A DNA stretch of 64,000 nt from Sulfobacillus sp. Lineage in GTDB: Bacteria > Bacillota > Sulfobacillia > Sulfobacillales > Sulfobacillaceae. Positions 17,616-27,302 of this stretch are shown here, piece after piece (positions within the stretch are counted from its first letter, which is position 1; every line of letters starts with the position of its first letter). Under the pieces are notes generated by a model. That model worked only from the letters and a program-made list of their open reading frames with translations, ran no database searches and was not told the DNA's origin. A program made the position numbers and the translations under genes. Location: positions 1-64,000 of the forward strand of contig DAIDDL010000015.1 of assembly GCA_027309085.1 (NCBI GenBank). The letters run 5' to 3'.

Positions 17616-18141
17616 GATGCGCCCCTCCTAACACCTCTTGCACAGTCCTACCACGCAGCTTGGCAACCCGCGCAGCCTTCTTAAGTTGGCTTAACCCCTG
17701 CATCGTCGCAGCCACGACATTGTTCGGGTTGGAAGTGCCTAGGGACTTGGTAAGCACATCCCTAACCCCAGCGGCTTCCAACACGGCACGCACTGGACCG
17801 CCGGCGATAACTCCGGTGCCGGGCGCCGCCGGCTTGATAAGGACCCGACCCGCGCCAAATATCCCGATAACCTGATGCGGAACCGTCACGCCAAGGCGCG
17901 GCACGGTAATCATAGACTTCTTGGCATCCTCCACACCCTTGCGAATAGCTTCAGGGATTTCTGTGGCCTTGCCGAGGCCTACCCCAACCCGCCCATTTTC
18001 GTCGCCGACCACCACTAGCGCACTGAAACTGAATCGCCGTCCGCCCTTTACCACTTTCGCGACACGGTTAATGGCGACAACCTTTTCCTTAAACTCGCTG
18101 ACTGTTCTAGAATCCTGATTCTGGGCTCCTGGCCGTGCCAT
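17608..18141 (-). CDS. rpsE: 30S ribosomal protein S5
   Basis: This 177-residue protein has the double-stranded RNA-binding S5 domain ([40 protein letters not shown]). The C-terminal [20 protein letters not shown] region follows. It takes part in decoding accuracy. It is located between rplR and rpmD. Confidence 0.99.
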   Translation of the reverse strand: MARPGAQNQDSRTVSEFKEKVVAINRVAKVVKGGRRFSFSALVVVGDENGRVGVGLGKATEIPEAIRKGVEDAKKSMITVPRLGVTVPHQVIGIFGAGRVLIKPAAPGTGVIAGGPVRAVLEAAGVRDVLTKSLGTSNPNNVVAATMQGLSQLKKAARVAKLRGRTVQEVLGGAHRG

Positions 18142-18158
18142 AATGTCCCCCCTGTTCC

Positions 18159-18524
18159 TTAAAATTCAAGACCGGCTGCTCTGGCCGCGTCGGCCAAAGC
18201 CTGCACCCGTCCATGATACCGGTATCCACCCCGGTCAAACACCACTTTGCTGACACCCTGTGCCCGGGCTCGCTCCGCAACCAGGCGTCCCACTTCACGG
18301 GCCTTTGCGACCGTGAGCCGACCTTCCATAGTGCCAAACACCTTCTCCAACGTTGACGCAGCCGCCAAGGTCTGCCCCTTGGAGTCATCAATAACCTGTG
18401 CGTAAATGTTGAGATTGGAGCGATAGACATTAAGGCGCGGCCGTTCCGGCGTGCCTACCACCTTGCCCCGAATACGGAAGTGACGCTTTTTGCGGGCCGC
18501 GTTCCTGTCGAATCGTGTATACAC
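18159..18524 (-). CDS. rplR: 50S ribosomal protein L18
   Basis: This 121-residue 5S rRNA-binding protein includes [20 protein letters not shown] and [20 protein letters not shown]. The GTG at 18524 with GAGGGA six bases upstream is used. The longer open frame upstream overlaps rplF and is antisense-like noise. Confidence 0.97.
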   Translation of the reverse strand: MYTRFDRNAARKKRHFRIRGKVVGTPERPRLNVYRSNLNIYAQVIDDSKGQTLAAASTLEKVFGTMEGRLTVAKAREVGRLVAERARAQGVSKVVFDRGGYRYHGRVQALADAARAAGLEF

Positions 18525-18534
18525 GCCTATTCCC

Positions 18535-19074
18535 TCATTTCTTTCCGGTCTTCCCGACCTTGCGGATAATCTTCTCGCCTTGATAGTGGATGCCTTTTCC
18601 CTTATACGGCTCAGGGGGCCGCACCCCGCGAATTCGGGCCGCTGTAGCGCCCACCGCTTCCTTGTCAAATCCCTTGACGTAGATGTTGGTGGGGTTCGGC
18701 ACGTCAAACTCGATGCCCGCCGGTGGTTCAATGTTGACTGGGTGCGAAAACCCTACCGCCAGCACCAAGTTCTGTCCCTGTTTGGATGCACGGTATCCTA
18801 CCCCCGCCATCTCCAGATGCCGCTGAAAGCCTTGGGACACGCCCTCGACCATATTGGCTATAAGTGTCCGGGACAAACCCCATTGCGCGTGCGCCATCGG
18901 ACTGTCGTCGCGGGGCGTTACCCGAATTTCACTTCCCGTCATCTCTAGCTCAACTTCTGGCCGCAAAGTCCTCTGAAGCTGGCCTTTGGGACCATTCACG
19001 CGGACCGTCATGTCATCAATGACAACGGTCACGCCCGCAGGCACCGCAATAACCTGCTTACCTATCCGTGACAT
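18535..19074 (-). CDS. rplF: 50S ribosomal protein L6
   Basis: This 179-residue protein has two L6 domains. The first begins [20 protein letters not shown], and the second ends in the conserved [20 protein letters not shown]. It lies 28 bases after rpsH in the spc operon. Confidence 0.99.
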   Translation of the reverse strand: MSRIGKQVIAVPAGVTVVIDDMTVRVNGPKGQLQRTLRPEVELEMTGSEIRVTPRDDSPMAHAQWGLSRTLIANMVEGVSQGFQRHLEMAGVGYRASKQGQNLVLAVGFSHPVNIEPPAGIEFDVPNPTNIYVKGFDKEAVGATAARIRGVRPPEPYKGKGIHYQGEKIIRKVGKTGKK

Positions 19075-19102
19075 TCGGTATCCTCCCCTTCAGCTGGTCT
19101 GC

Positions 19103-19495
19103 TCACCATACAAAGCAGAGCACTTCGCCGCCCACACGGACTTCGCGAGCCTGCTTCTCGGTCATCACGCCGTGCGAAGTCGACAGCACCGCAATGCCCA
19201 GTCCGCCCAGTACGCGGGGAAGCTGGTCATGCCCGGCATAGACGCGCAGTCCGGGCCGGCTTATCCTCTTCAGTCCGGTAATCACGCGCTCGCGGTTGGG
19301 CCCATATTTAAGGTGCAGCCGGATCACCCCGTGCTTGCCGTCCTCAACCATTTCATAGTCCCGGACAAACCCCTCTTGCTTCAGGATATGGGCCAGAGCT
19401 CGTTTCATCTTGGAATCAGGCACATCCACGTGCTCACGGTAGACCACGTTCGCGTTCCGAATCCGGGTTAACATATCTGCTATCGGATCAGTCAC
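19103..19495 (-). CDS. rpsH: 30S ribosomal protein S8
   Basis: This 130-residue 16S-binding protein begins [20 protein letters not shown]. The C-terminal [20 protein letters not shown] is typical of S8. It follows rpsZ by 17 bases. Confidence 0.99.
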   Translation of the reverse strand: MTDPIADMLTRIRNANVVYREHVDVPDSKMKRALAHILKQEGFVRDYEMVEDGKHGVIRLHLKYGPNRERVITGLKRISRPGLRVYAGHDQLPRVLGGLGIAVLSTSHGVMTEKQAREVRVGGEVLCFVW

Positions 19496-19512
19496 TTAGA
19501 CCCTCCTTTCCC

Positions 19513-19698
19513 TTACCAGCTAGCCTTGCGCACGCCGGGTATTTCGCCTTGATGGGCCATTTGCCGGAAGCATAAGCGGCAAAGTCCAAAATCTCCGATA
19601 TAGCCATGCGGACGCCCGCAGACTTGGCAGCGGTGATACTGGCGGACCTTGTACTTTGCAGTGCGCTTAGCCTTAGCAATTAATGATTTCTTTGCCAT
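19513..19698 (-). CDS. rpsZ: 30S ribosomal protein S14, type Z
   Basis: This 61-residue zinc-containing S14 begins [20 protein letters not shown]. The motif [20 protein letters not shown] gives two C-x2-C pairs that bind zinc. It sits between rplE and rpsH as usual. Confidence 0.99.
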   Translation of the reverse strand: MAKKSLIAKAKRTAKYKVRQYHRCQVCGRPHGYIGDFGLCRLCFRQMAHQGEIPGVRKASW

Positions 19699-19708
19699 GT
19701 CATCCCTC

Positions 19709-20263
19709 CTATCGTTGTGGCGTAAACGGCATGCCTAGCATCGCGAGCAGCTCTTTTGCCTCTTCATCGGTCGTGGCGCTGGTAACCAGCGTAACATCCA
19801 TTCCCCGAACTTTTTCCGTCTTGTCGTACTCGACCTCCGGAAAGATAATCTGCTCACGCACCCCTAAGGTGTAACTGCCCCGCCCGTCGAATCCCTTTGT
19901 GGACACCCCACGGAAGTCCCGCACCCGCGGCAGCGCCATGAAAAACAGCTTTTCAATAAAGTCGTACATCCTCTGTCCGCGCAGCGTGACTTTGCACCCA
20001 ATCGGCATGCCTTCCCGCAGCTTGAAAGACGCAATCGACTTTTTCGCCTTGGTAATGAGCGGCCTCTGCCCTGTAATGGCTGCCAGATCATGCACCGCAG
20101 CATCCATGAGCTTGGGGTTGGCGATGGAATCGCCCACACCCATGTTGACGACCACCTTTACGACCTTCGGCACATTCATCGGATTGCTGTATTTAAACCG
20201 CTCCATCAGACGCGGTACAATTTCCTGTTCATACCGGTCCTTCAGCTCTGACTCCACAGCCAT
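19709..20263 (-). CDS. rplE: 50S ribosomal protein L5
   Basis: This 184-residue 5S rRNA-binding protein contains [20 protein letters not shown] and [23 protein letters not shown] at 20263 with AGGGGG upstream is preferred over an in-frame TTG six bases earlier. Confidence 0.98.
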   Translation of the reverse strand: MAVESELKDRYEQEIVPRLMERFKYSNPMNVPKVVKVVVNMGVGDSIANPKLMDAAVHDLAAITGQRPLITKAKKSIASFKLREGMPIGCKVTLRGQRMYDFIEKLFFMALPRVRDFRGVSTKGFDGRGSYTLGVREQIIFPEVEYDKTEKVRGMDVTLVTSATTDEEAKELLAMLGMPFTPQR

Positions 20264-20293
20264 GGTCAACCCCCTGTTCCATATCTCCTGGCA

Positions 20294-20605
20294 CTACTCT
20301 ATAGCAGCCCCGCAGTGCTTGCACTCGCGCACTTTCTTGCCGTTGTCCAAAAACTTGTGGCCGACGCGGGTGGGCTTCTTGCAAGACGGGCAGATCACCA
20401 TCACATTTGATACATGCACTGGCGCTTCCATCGAAATAATCCCGCCCTGCGGATACTGCTGCGTTGGCTTTTGATGCTTCTTCATCAAATTGATCTTTTC
20501 AATCACAACCCGGTCTTCCTTCGGGATCGACCGGATGATCTTGCCTTGCTTCCCCTTGTCCTTGCCCGCAAGCACCTTGACTAAATCACCTTTTTTGACG
20601 TGCAC
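20294..20605 (-). CDS. rplX: 50S ribosomal protein L24
   Basis: This 103-residue assembly-initiator protein starts with GTG and carries the KOW segment KKGDLVKVLAGKDKGKQGKI. Its C-terminal half has a zinc-ribbon-like pair, CPSC and CKHC, seen in many Firmicute and thermophile L24 proteins. Confidence 0.98.
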   Translation of the reverse strand: MHVKKGDLVKVLAGKDKGKQGKIIRSIPKEDRVVIEKINLMKKHQKPTQQYPQGGIISMEAPVHVSNVMVICPSCKKPTRVGHKFLDNGKKVRECKHCGAAIE

Positions 20606-20638
20606 CCTAGTCCCTCCTTCCTGAATTTGCTGCGTGCC

Positions 20639-21010
20639 TTAGAGCACCTCAGGTGCTAGGGAAATAATCTTCATGAAATCATGCTCGCGCAGTTCCCGAG
20701 CCACCGGTCCAAAAATACGCGTGCCCCGCGGCTCCTTCTCTTCTCCGCGCAAAATCACCGCGGCGTTTTCGTCGAACTTGATGTACGACCCGTCCGTGCG
20801 GCGTTTGCCCGTCTTTGTACGGACAATCACGGCTTTTACGACATCGCCCTTCTTCACGACCCCGCCCGGCGCGGCTTCCTTAACAGCGGCCACAATAATG
20901 TCCCCGATGTTTCCGTAGCGGCGAAACGACCCTCCCAGCACACGAATGCACATAATTTCTTTGGCACCCGTATTGTCAGCAACTCCCAGACGGGTTTGCG
21001 GCTGTATCAT
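20639..21010 (-). CDS. rplN: 50S ribosomal protein L14
   Basis: This 123-residue protein begins [20 protein letters not shown] and ends with the conserved [20 protein letters not shown]. It opens the spc gene set, 36 bases after rpsQ with no terminator between, so the S10 and spc genes are probably cotranscribed. Confidence 0.99.
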   Translation of the reverse strand: MIQPQTRLGVADNTGAKEIMCIRVLGGSFRRYGNIGDIIVAAVKEAAPGGVVKKGDVVKAVIVRTKTGKRRTDGSYIKFDENAAVILRGEEKEPRGTRIFGPVARELREHDFMKIISLAPEVL

Positions 21011-21046
21011 TCCTTCTCCTCCTCCCCCTAGAAACCGTCTGACAAT

Positions 21047-21316
21047 CTACTGCAGGTCATCCGCGTGCCGCAAAATCTCCACAACACGCCAGTGCTTTTC
21101 TTTGGACAGTGGGCGGGTCTCCATGATCCGCACCTTGTCGCCAGTCCGGCACACATTTTCTTCGTCATGCGCCTTGTACCGCTTCGTCCGGCGCATCGTC
21201 CGGCCGTAAAGAGGGTGCCGCACTAAAGACTCGACCGTGACGACGACGGTTTTATTCATCTTGTCGCTCACCACGGTGCCCTCGCGCACCTTCCGTTTGC
21301 CTGTCGGCTGATCCAT
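21047..21316 (-). CDS. rpsQ: 30S ribosomal protein S17
   Basis: This 89-residue OB-fold 16S-binding protein contains [20 protein letters not shown] and the C-terminal [20 protein letters not shown]. It lies 14 bases after rpmC. Confidence 0.99.
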   Translation of the reverse strand: MDQPTGKRKVREGTVVSDKMNKTVVVTVESLVRHPLYGRTMRRTKRYKAHDEENVCRTGDKVRIMETRPLSKEKHWRVVEILRHADDLQ

Positions 21317-21330
21317 CAGATTCTCTCCTC

Positions 21331-21534
21331 CTAATCCGCGTCCCGCGTCAACTCACGCTCGTGCATAATCGTGTGCACCCGCGCGATGTCCTTGCGGACC
21401 TGGCGCACACGCATCGGGTTGTCCAACTGCGCTGTGGCGAGCTGGAACCGAAGCCGGAAAAGTTCCTCTTTCAGTGCCCGCAGTTTCCCTGTGAGCTCGT
21501 CCTGGCTTAAGTCCCGTATTTCTTTAGGCTTCAT
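21331..21534 (-). CDS. rpmC: 50S ribosomal protein L29
   Basis: This 67-residue helical protein at the exit tunnel begins [23 protein letters not shown] at 21534 has GGGGAGA six bases upstream, inside the end of rplP, and is preferred to an in-frame GTG six bases earlier. It overlaps rplP by 11 bases. Confidence 0.96.
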   Translation of the reverse strand: MKPKEIRDLSQDELTGKLRALKEELFRLRFQLATAQLDNPMRVRQVRKDIARVHTIMHERELTRDAD

Positions 21535-21958
21535 GCGCACTCTCCCCTGACTCCTCGCGTTTTACAAACCGCGTTCTAATGGGCAGCTTATGGGCAGCCA
21601 GCCGCATTGCCTCACGCGCCACATCCTCCGGCACCCCGGCCAGTTCGAACATTATGCGCTGGGGCTTGACCACGGCTACCCAGAATTCCACGTTCCCCTT
21701 ACCACTGCCCTGCCGGGTTTCTGCAGGTTTCTTGGTGACAGGCTTGTCGGGAAATATGGTAATCCATACCTGGCCACCGCGGCGGATGTACCGTGTCAAG
21801 GCGACTCGCGCCGCTTCAATCTGCCGGTCCGTAATCCACGCGGGCTCCAACGCTTGCAACCCGTATTCCCCGAACACGACCTTAGTGCCGCGGTGGGCCT
21901 GCCCTTTCATCCGACCCCGGTGCATCTTGCGGTACTTGGTCCGTTTAGGCTGCAACAT
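21524..21958 (-). CDS. rplP: 50S ribosomal protein L16
   Basis: This 144-residue protein binds near the A-site tRNA. It begins [20 protein letters not shown], and [20 protein letters not shown] is diagnostic. Its start follows directly on the rpsC stop. Confidence 0.99.
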   Translation of the reverse strand: MLQPKRTKYRKMHRGRMKGQAHRGTKVVFGEYGLQALEPAWITDRQIEAARVALTRYIRRGGQVWITIFPDKPVTKKPAETRQGSGKGNVEFWVAVVKPQRIMFELAGVPEDVAREAMRLAAHKLPIRTRFVKREESGESAHEA

Positions 21959-22636
21959 TTAACGCACCCCCTCTGGTACGGCACCCACACGTTTCTTGGC
22001 GGCGGGAAGAACCTGGCCCTTGAAGATCCAGACCTTGACCCCGATGATGCCGTACGTCGTGTGAGCCTCCGCGAACCCGTAATCAATATCAGCGCGCAGG
22101 GTGTGCAAAGGAATCGAGCCCTCCCATGTCCATTCCCGCCGGGCAATTTCTGTCCCGCCGAGACGGCCGCTGACCATAATCTTGATGCCCTTGACACCGC
22201 TCTGGCGCATCGACCGCGTCAGCGACTGCTTCATCGCCCGCTTGAACGCAATCCGCCGCTCCAACTGACTGGCTACGTTCTCGGCCACGAGCTGGGCGTC
22301 CGCATCAGGAGCCTTCACTTCCAGAATGTTTAGGTTCACGGTCTTGCTGCTGATCCGCTCCAGCTCCTTGCGCAGCGCTTCCACGCCCACGCCGCCTTTG
22401 CCAATCACCATACCGGGCTTGCCCGTATGCACCGACACCTTCAACTTGTTCGCAGCTCCGCGTTCGATCTCCACCCGCGAAATTCCGGCCGTGTGATGCC
22501 GTTTCTTTACATAGCGCCGTATAGCCAGATCCTCACCCAACAATTGCGGGGTGTCCTTTTTAGTCCCGAACCAGCGCGAATCCCAGTCTTTCACAATTCC
22601 GAGCCGCAGACCTTTCGGGTGTACTTTTTGCCCCAT
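21959..22636 (-). CDS. rpsC: 30S ribosomal protein S3
   Basis: This 225-residue protein at the mRNA entry channel begins [20 protein letters not shown]. It has a KH domain ([18 protein letters not shown]) and the S3 C-terminal domain ([19 protein letters not shown]). Confidence 0.99.
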   Translation of the reverse strand: MGQKVHPKGLRLGIVKDWDSRWFGTKKDTPQLLGEDLAIRRYVKKRHHTAGISRVEIERGAANKLKVSVHTGKPGMVIGKGGVGVEALRKELERISSKTVNLNILEVKAPDADAQLVAENVASQLERRIAFKRAMKQSLTRSMRQSGVKGIKIMVSGRLGGTEIARREWTWEGSIPLHTLRADIDYGFAEAHTTYGIIGVKVWIFKGQVLPAAKKRVGAVPEGVR

Positions 22637-22645
22637 GATCTCCTC

Positions 22646-22999
22646 CTAGCTGTTATGCCTGGGTCGCAGCACAACCGATATATGACTCGTGCGCTTCAGG
22701 ATTGAAAATGCTTGCCCCCGACTCCGTGGATGAATGCGTTTCAGCGTTGGTCCACCGTCCACCCACACTGCATGCACGTATAGATCGTCCGCAGCCATAT
22801 CGAAGTTGTGCTGGGCGTTGGCCACAGCGCTCTTCAGAAGCTTCGCCAAAATGGACGACGCCCTTTTGGGCGTGTGCCGCAGAATCGCTTCAGCGTCCCC
22901 GATATTTTTGCCGCGGATAAGATCCACAACGATACGCACCTTGCGCGGTGAAATGCGGACATGGCGCACATAAGCGCGAGCTTCCGCTACGTCTGCCAT
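22646..22999 (-). CDS. rplV: 50S ribosomal protein L22
   Basis: This 117-residue protein lines the exit tunnel. Core segments are [20 protein letters not shown] and [23 protein letters not shown] at 22999 has GGGAG nine bases upstream; an ATG nine bases earlier abuts that site and is less likely. Confidence 0.97.
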   Translation of the reverse strand: MADVAEARAYVRHVRISPRKVRIVVDLIRGKNIGDAEAILRHTPKRASSILAKLLKSAVANAQHNFDMAADDLYVHAVWVDGGPTLKRIHPRSRGQAFSILKRTSHISVVLRPRHNS

Positions 23000-23012
23000 T
23001 ATAGCCATCTCC

Positions 23013-23297
23013 CTATTTCAGAGCTGTGGACCGTTCAGCTTTGTCGCCATGACCCTTAAAGGTGCGGGTGGGAGCAAATTCGCCAAGCTTGTGGCCAACC
23101 ATCTCTTCTGTAATGTAAATCGGCACGTGCCTCCGGCCGTCGTGAATGCCAATCGTGTGTCCCACCATATCCGGAATGACGGTGCAGGCGCGGGCCCAAG
23201 TCTTCAAAACCCGCTTGTCATTCTTCGCGTTCATGGTTTCGATTTTCTTCAGGAGCTTGGCATCGACGTACGGGCCCTTCTTTGTCGAACGACTCAT
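23013..23297 (-). CDS. rpsS: 30S ribosomal protein S19
   Basis: This 94-residue head protein begins [20 protein letters not shown] and contains [20 protein letters not shown]. It follows rplB by three bases. Confidence 0.99.
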   Translation of the reverse strand: MSRSTKKGPYVDAKLLKKIETMNAKNDKRVLKTWARACTVIPDMVGHTIGIHDGRRHVPIYITEEMVGHKLGEFAPTRTFKGHGDKAERSTALK

Positions 23298-23300
23298 ACT

Positions 23301-24137
23301 CTACCTCCCTAGATTCCGCCGGCGCACAATCAACCGGTCTGATGCCTTATGCCGCTTCCGGGTCTTCTTGCCCATGGCCACTTTTCCCCACGGGGTCATC
23401 GGGTGTTTGTGACCGACAGGCGCCTTGCCCTCGCCGCCGCCATGCGGGTGGTCCACGGGGTTCATGGCGCTTCCGCGCACCGTCGGCCTCCAGCCCTTCC
23501 AGCGGTTCCGTCCAGCCTTGCCGATGCTGATGTTCTCATGCTCCACATTGCCTACCTGCCCGATCGTCGCCCGGCAGGTGACCGGTACTCGGCGCAGTTC
23601 TCCCGAGGGCAGCCGCAAAAGCGCATGCTTGCCTTCTTTAGCCGCCAACTGTGCCGAGGTTCCAGCAGACCGCGCCATCTGGGCGCCCTTGCCAGGGGTG
23701 AGCTCGACGTTGTGCACGATAGTGCCCACGGGGATGTCCTGCAGCTGCAGCGCATTGCCCGGCTTGATATCCGCCTCGGACCCCGCCACGACGGTATCCC
23801 CGACCTTTAGTCCGACAGGGGCCAGGATATAGGCCAGCGTCTCGTCAGTGTACTTCAACAGCGCAATCCGGGCCGTGCGGAACGGGTCGTACTCGATGGA
23901 CATGACTTCCGCGGGCATATTCTCCTTGGTCCGCTTGAAGTCGATCCTCCGGTATACGCGCTTGGTGCCGCCGCCCCGGTGCCGGGTTGTAATCCGGCCG
24001 TAGTTGTTGCGTCCCGCCTTGCGTGACCGACCCTCTGTAAGGGATTTCTCGGGAACGGTTTTGGTAATCTCCTCGAAGGTAGACACAGTCATGTGCCGCA
24101 CACCAGGAGAGGTCGGTTTCATCTTGCGAACTGCCAC
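23301..24137 (-). CDS. rplB: 50S ribosomal protein L2
   Basis: This 278-residue protein is needed for peptidyl transferase activity. It contains [20 protein letters not shown] and the near-catalytic segment [20 protein letters not shown] with its conserved histidine. Start is a GTG at 24137 behind AGGAGG. Confidence 0.99.
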   Translation of the reverse strand: MAVRKMKPTSPGVRHMTVSTFEEITKTVPEKSLTEGRSRKAGRNNYGRITTRHRGGGTKRVYRRIDFKRTKENMPAEVMSIEYDPFRTARIALLKYTDETLAYILAPVGLKVGDTVVAGSEADIKPGNALQLQDIPVGTIVHNVELTPGKGAQMARSAGTSAQLAAKEGKHALLRLPSGELRRVPVTCRATIGQVGNVEHENISIGKAGRNRWKGWRPTVRGSAMNPVDHPHGGGEGKAPVGHKHPMTPWGKVAMGKKTRKRHKASDRLIVRRRNLGR

Positions 24138-24155
24138 GATCCTGCCTCCTTAATG

Positions 24156-24443
24156 TTACACGCCCTCGAAAATGTCGATAGAGTCCCCGGGAGCCAGCGT
24201 GACAATGGCCTTCTTGCGCCGGGCCGTCCGCCCCACGATGTTGCCGCGCCGCTTCTCTTTGCTAGGCCGCCACAAGGTGTTGACTTTCGTAACGTGTACT
24301 TTGAAAATCTCTTCGATAGCATAGCGGATTTCCACTTTGTTAGCAGAAGTCGCCACGATGAAGGTGTACTTGTTCTCACCCATCCGGTCCGTCGCTGCTT
24401 CTGTCACCAGCGGGCGGACGATGATGTCATATGCTGTCTTCAC
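24156..24443 (-). CDS. rplW: 50S ribosomal protein L23
   Basis: This 95-residue exit-tunnel protein serves as a docking site for SRP and trigger factor. It begins [20 protein letters not shown]. Start is GTG, overlapping the rplD stop by GTGA. Confidence 0.98.
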   Translation of the reverse strand: MKTAYDIIVRPLVTEAATDRMGENKYTFIVATSANKVEIRYAIEEIFKVHVTKVNTLWRPSKEKRRGNIVGRTARRKKAIVTLAPGDSIDIFEGV

Positions 24444-25066
24444 TTTGTGAACACCTCTTCCACCCGTGCAATGGCGTCTTCGTCGAAGACGATCCGGTGA
24501 TAGCGGAGCAGGCTATAAACATTCAGGCTGTCCGTGGTAACCGTATGCACATTCTTGAAGTTCCGCGCCGAAGCCTTGAAGTTCTCATCGGGCTGCGCCG
24601 TGATGAATAGCACGTTGGTTCCCAAGTCCAAAGACCGCAGCAACTCCGCGACCTGTTTGGTCCGCCGTTCGCCGAAAGTCAGCTTCGTCACGACTTTCAA
24701 TTCGGCTGCGTCCAACTTGGCGCTGAGGGCCTGCCGGATGGCTGCCCGCCGCATCTTGCGAGGGAACTTCTGCGTATAGTCCCGGGGATGCGGTCCAAAC
24801 GTGACACCACCATGACGCCACAACGGCGACCTCGTGGTGCCAGCCCGGGCACGTCCCGTGCCCTTCTGCCGCCACGGCTTGCGTCCACCGCCGCGCACAT
24901 CCGACCGGCGTTTGGTGTCGGCCGTGCCTGAGCGCTGATTGGCCTGAAACGCAACCACTGCCTGATGCAGCAGGGACCGGTTGACAGGGACAGCGAAGAC
25001 CGTGTCCAACAGCTCGCGCTGGCCGACAATCTGCCCGCTTAAGTCATATACATCGACTTTTGGCAT
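24440..25066 (-). CDS. rplD: 50S ribosomal protein L4
   Basis: This 208-residue protein has a tunnel-reaching loop seen as [21 protein letters not shown]-terminal [20 protein letters not shown] is family-typical. Whether it autoregulates here, as in E. coli, is not visible. Confidence 0.99.
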   Translation of the reverse strand: MPKVDVYDLSGQIVGQRELLDTVFAVPVNRSLLHQAVVAFQANQRSGTADTKRRSDVRGGGRKPWRQKGTGRARAGTTRSPLWRHGGVTFGPHPRDYTQKFPRKMRRAAIRQALSAKLDAAELKVVTKLTFGERRTKQVAELLRSLDLGTNVLFITAQPDENFKASARNFKNVHTVTTDSLNVYSLLRYHRIVFDEDAIARVEEVFTK

Positions 25067-25069
25067 GGA

Positions 25070-25720
25070 TTACACCGCCCCTTTCCGGTTTCGCACCGAG
25101 TCACGAACCATTACCAGTGACCCTTTGGGTCCCGGTACCGCCCCATGAATCAGCAACAGGTTCCGGTCCGCATCCACCCGCTCTATCCGCAGCCGCAGTG
25201 TAGTGACCCGCTTGTGGCCCATCCGTCCGGGCAGCTTCCGGCCCGGGTGCACCCGTCCGCCACCGCCAGAAGTCCTAGCCCCCAATGACCCCACGCGCCT
25301 GTGGTATTTCGAACCGTGCGTCGTCGGGCCACGGTGAAAGCCCCAGCGCTTGATGACGCCAGCAAAACCCTTGCCTTTGCTGGTGCCGATCACATCCACA
25401 ATGTCTCCGGCCGCGAAGGCTTCTTCGACTTTGTGCAAAGTTCCCGGTTCCAAGTCCAAGGCTCCGGGCATGCGGAACTCACGCAGGTAGCGCACTGGTT
25501 CCACGCCCATTTGTTCAAAGTCCTTGCGCTGCGGCTGCGCTACTTTATGCGGCCGCACCGCCCCGACACCCAGTTGCACGGCGTCGTAGCCTTCCTTAGC
25601 CACTGTGCGCCGGCGCACCACGCGGTTGGGTTCCGCCAGCACTACCGTGACAGGCACTGCAAGACCTTCGTCATCAAACACTTGGGTCATGCCGAGCTTT
25701 ATGCCAATGATTCCCTTCAT
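25070..25720 (-). CDS. rplC: 50S ribosomal protein L3
   Basis: This 216-residue protein begins MKGIIGIKLGMTQVFDDEGL and has the central extension TSKGKGFAGVIKRWGFHRGP. It is 13 bases after rpsJ. Confidence 0.99.
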   Translation of the reverse strand: MKGIIGIKLGMTQVFDDEGLAVPVTVVLAEPNRVVRRRTVAKEGYDAVQLGVGAVRPHKVAQPQRKDFEQMGVEPVRYLREFRMPGALDLEPGTLHKVEEAFAAGDIVDVIGTSKGKGFAGVIKRWGFHRGPTTHGSKYHRRVGSLGARTSGGGGRVHPGRKLPGRMGHKRVTTLRLRIERVDADRNLLLIHGAVPGPKGSLVMVRDSVRNRKGAV

Positions 25721-25733
25721 AACATCCTCCCGC

Positions 25734-26042
25734 CTACAGCTTAATCTCGATGTCGACTCCGGCCGGAAGATCCAGACGCATGAGCGCGTTGACCGTTTTC
25801 TGGCTGGGATCCATGATGTCTATCAGACGCTTATGGATCCGGCGCTCAAACTGCTCACGTATATCCTTCTCTCCGTTGGGCGCGGTCAAGACGGTGTAAA
25901 TTTTCTTCTCGGTCGGCAACGGCACCGGACCGGATACGGCGGCGCCATTGCGCCGCGCGGTATCCACGATCTTTGCCGCCGACTGGTCCAAAACCTCGTA
26001 ATCAAAGGCCTTGAGCCGGATCCTTATCTTTTGCTGGGCCAC
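25734..26042 (-). CDS. rpsJ: 30S ribosomal protein S10
   Basis: This 102-residue head protein also acts in NusB-NusE antitermination. It contains [20 protein letters not shown] and [20 protein letters not shown]. It starts with GTG. It opens the S10 genes 16 bases after tuf, without a visible terminator. Confidence 0.99.
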   Translation of the reverse strand: MAQQKIRIRLKAFDYEVLDQSAAKIVDTARRNGAAVSGPVPLPTEKKIYTVLTAPNGEKDIREQFERRIHKRLIDIMDPSQKTVNALMRLDLPAGVDIEIKL

Positions 26043-26058
26043 TGTCCGTCCCCCTTGC

Positions 26059-27261
26059 TTATAATAAAATCTGGGTTACAACACCAGCGCCCACTGTCCG
26101 GCCGCCTTCGCGAATAGCGAAGCGCAAGCCATCTTCCATGGCGATTGGCGCGATGAGTTCCACTTCCATCTGAATGTTGTCACCGGGCATCACCATTTCC
26201 ACGCCTTCAGGCAGTTGGACCACGCCTGTGACGTCCGTCGTCCGGAAATAGAACTGAGGGCGGTACCCGTTGAAGAAAGGCGTGTGACGGCCCCCTTCTT
26301 CTTTCGAGAGCACATACACCTCAGCTTTGTACTTGGTGTGAGGGTGAATGCTGCCGGGCTTTGCAAGCACCTGGCCGCGTTCGACTTCTTCTTTGTCTAC
26401 ACCGCGCAGCAAGCATCCGATGTTGTCTCCGGCCACCGCCTGGTCTAGGGTTTTGCGGAACATCTCCACGCCGGTTACCACGGTTTTCTTGGCCGTAGCC
26501 ACGAGACCGACAATCTCAACTTCTTCTCCGACCTTCACCGTACCGCGCTCGACACGGCCCGTAACAACTGTGCCCCGGCCCGTAATGGACATCGTGTCCT
26601 CCACCGGCATCAGGAATGGACGGTTGATGTCGCGCTCAGGAGTAGGAATGTAGTCATCGACCGCATCCATCAAGTCCCAAATCTTGCCACACCATTCACA
26701 GTCGCGCTTGCCGCAGCCGCATTCCAACGCCCTCAAGGCAGAGCCCGCCACCACTGGAATATCGTCGCCAGGGAACTCATAGCTCGTCAGCAGTTCCCGC
26801 ACTTCGATTTCGACCAATTCCATGAGCTCGGGGTCATCCACCATGTCGGACTTGTTTAGGAACACCACGATGCTGGGCACACCGACCTGACGCGCGAGCA
26901 GGATATGCTCCCGAGTCTGAGGCATCGGACCGTCCGCAGCGGATACCACCAGAATCGCTCCGTCCATCTGCGCCGCGCCGGTAATCATGTTTTTGACGTA
27001 GTCTGCGTGGCCTGGGCAGTCGACGTGCGCATAGTGCCGCTTGTCGGTTTCATACTCAACGTGCGCAGTGGCAATGGTAATGCCGCGCTCACGCTCTTCA
27101 GGAGCGCCGTCGATTTGGTCGTACGCAGTGTACTGGGCCTGACCCTTAGTGGACAGGACACGGGTAATAGCTGCCGTCAAAGTCGTCTTGCCGTGGTCGA
27201 CATGGCCAATCGTTCCGACATTTACGTGGGGTTTGGTGCGCTCGTATTTCTTCTTCGCCAT
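26059..27261 (-). CDS. tuf: translation elongation factor Tu
   Basis: This 400-residue GTPase delivers aminoacyl-tRNA to the ribosome. G1 is GHVDHGKT, the switch II region is [13 protein letters not shown]4 is NKSD, and domains II and III are complete. An unusual feature is four cysteines in a row of 11 residues (Cys181, 183, 188, 191) in domain I, where many EF-Tu proteins have an acidic or shorter loop. The gene follows fusA by 41 bases in the str operon. Only one tuf copy lies in this window. Confidence 0.99.
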   Translation of the reverse strand: MAKKKYERTKPHVNVGTIGHVDHGKTTLTAAITRVLSTKGQAQYTAYDQIDGAPEERERGITIATAHVEYETDKRHYAHVDCPGHADYVKNMITGAAQMDGAILVVSAADGPMPQTREHILLARQVGVPSIVVFLNKSDMVDDPELMELVEIEVRELLTSYEFPGDDIPVVAGSALRALECGCGKRDCEWCGKIWDLMDAVDDYIPTPERDINRPFLMPVEDTMSITGRGTVVTGRVERGTVKVGEEVEIVGLVATAKKTVVTGVEMFRKTLDQAVAGDNIGCLLRGVDKEEVERGQVLAKPGSIHPHTKYKAEVYVLSKEEGGRHTPFFNGYRPQFYFRTTDVTGVVQLPEGVEMVMPGDNIQMEVELIAPIAMEDGLRFAIREGGRTVGAGVVTQILL

Positions 27262-27302
27262 TGGTAAATCCTCCTCATTGACAGTGTGGTGCCGCCTGAA
27301 CC

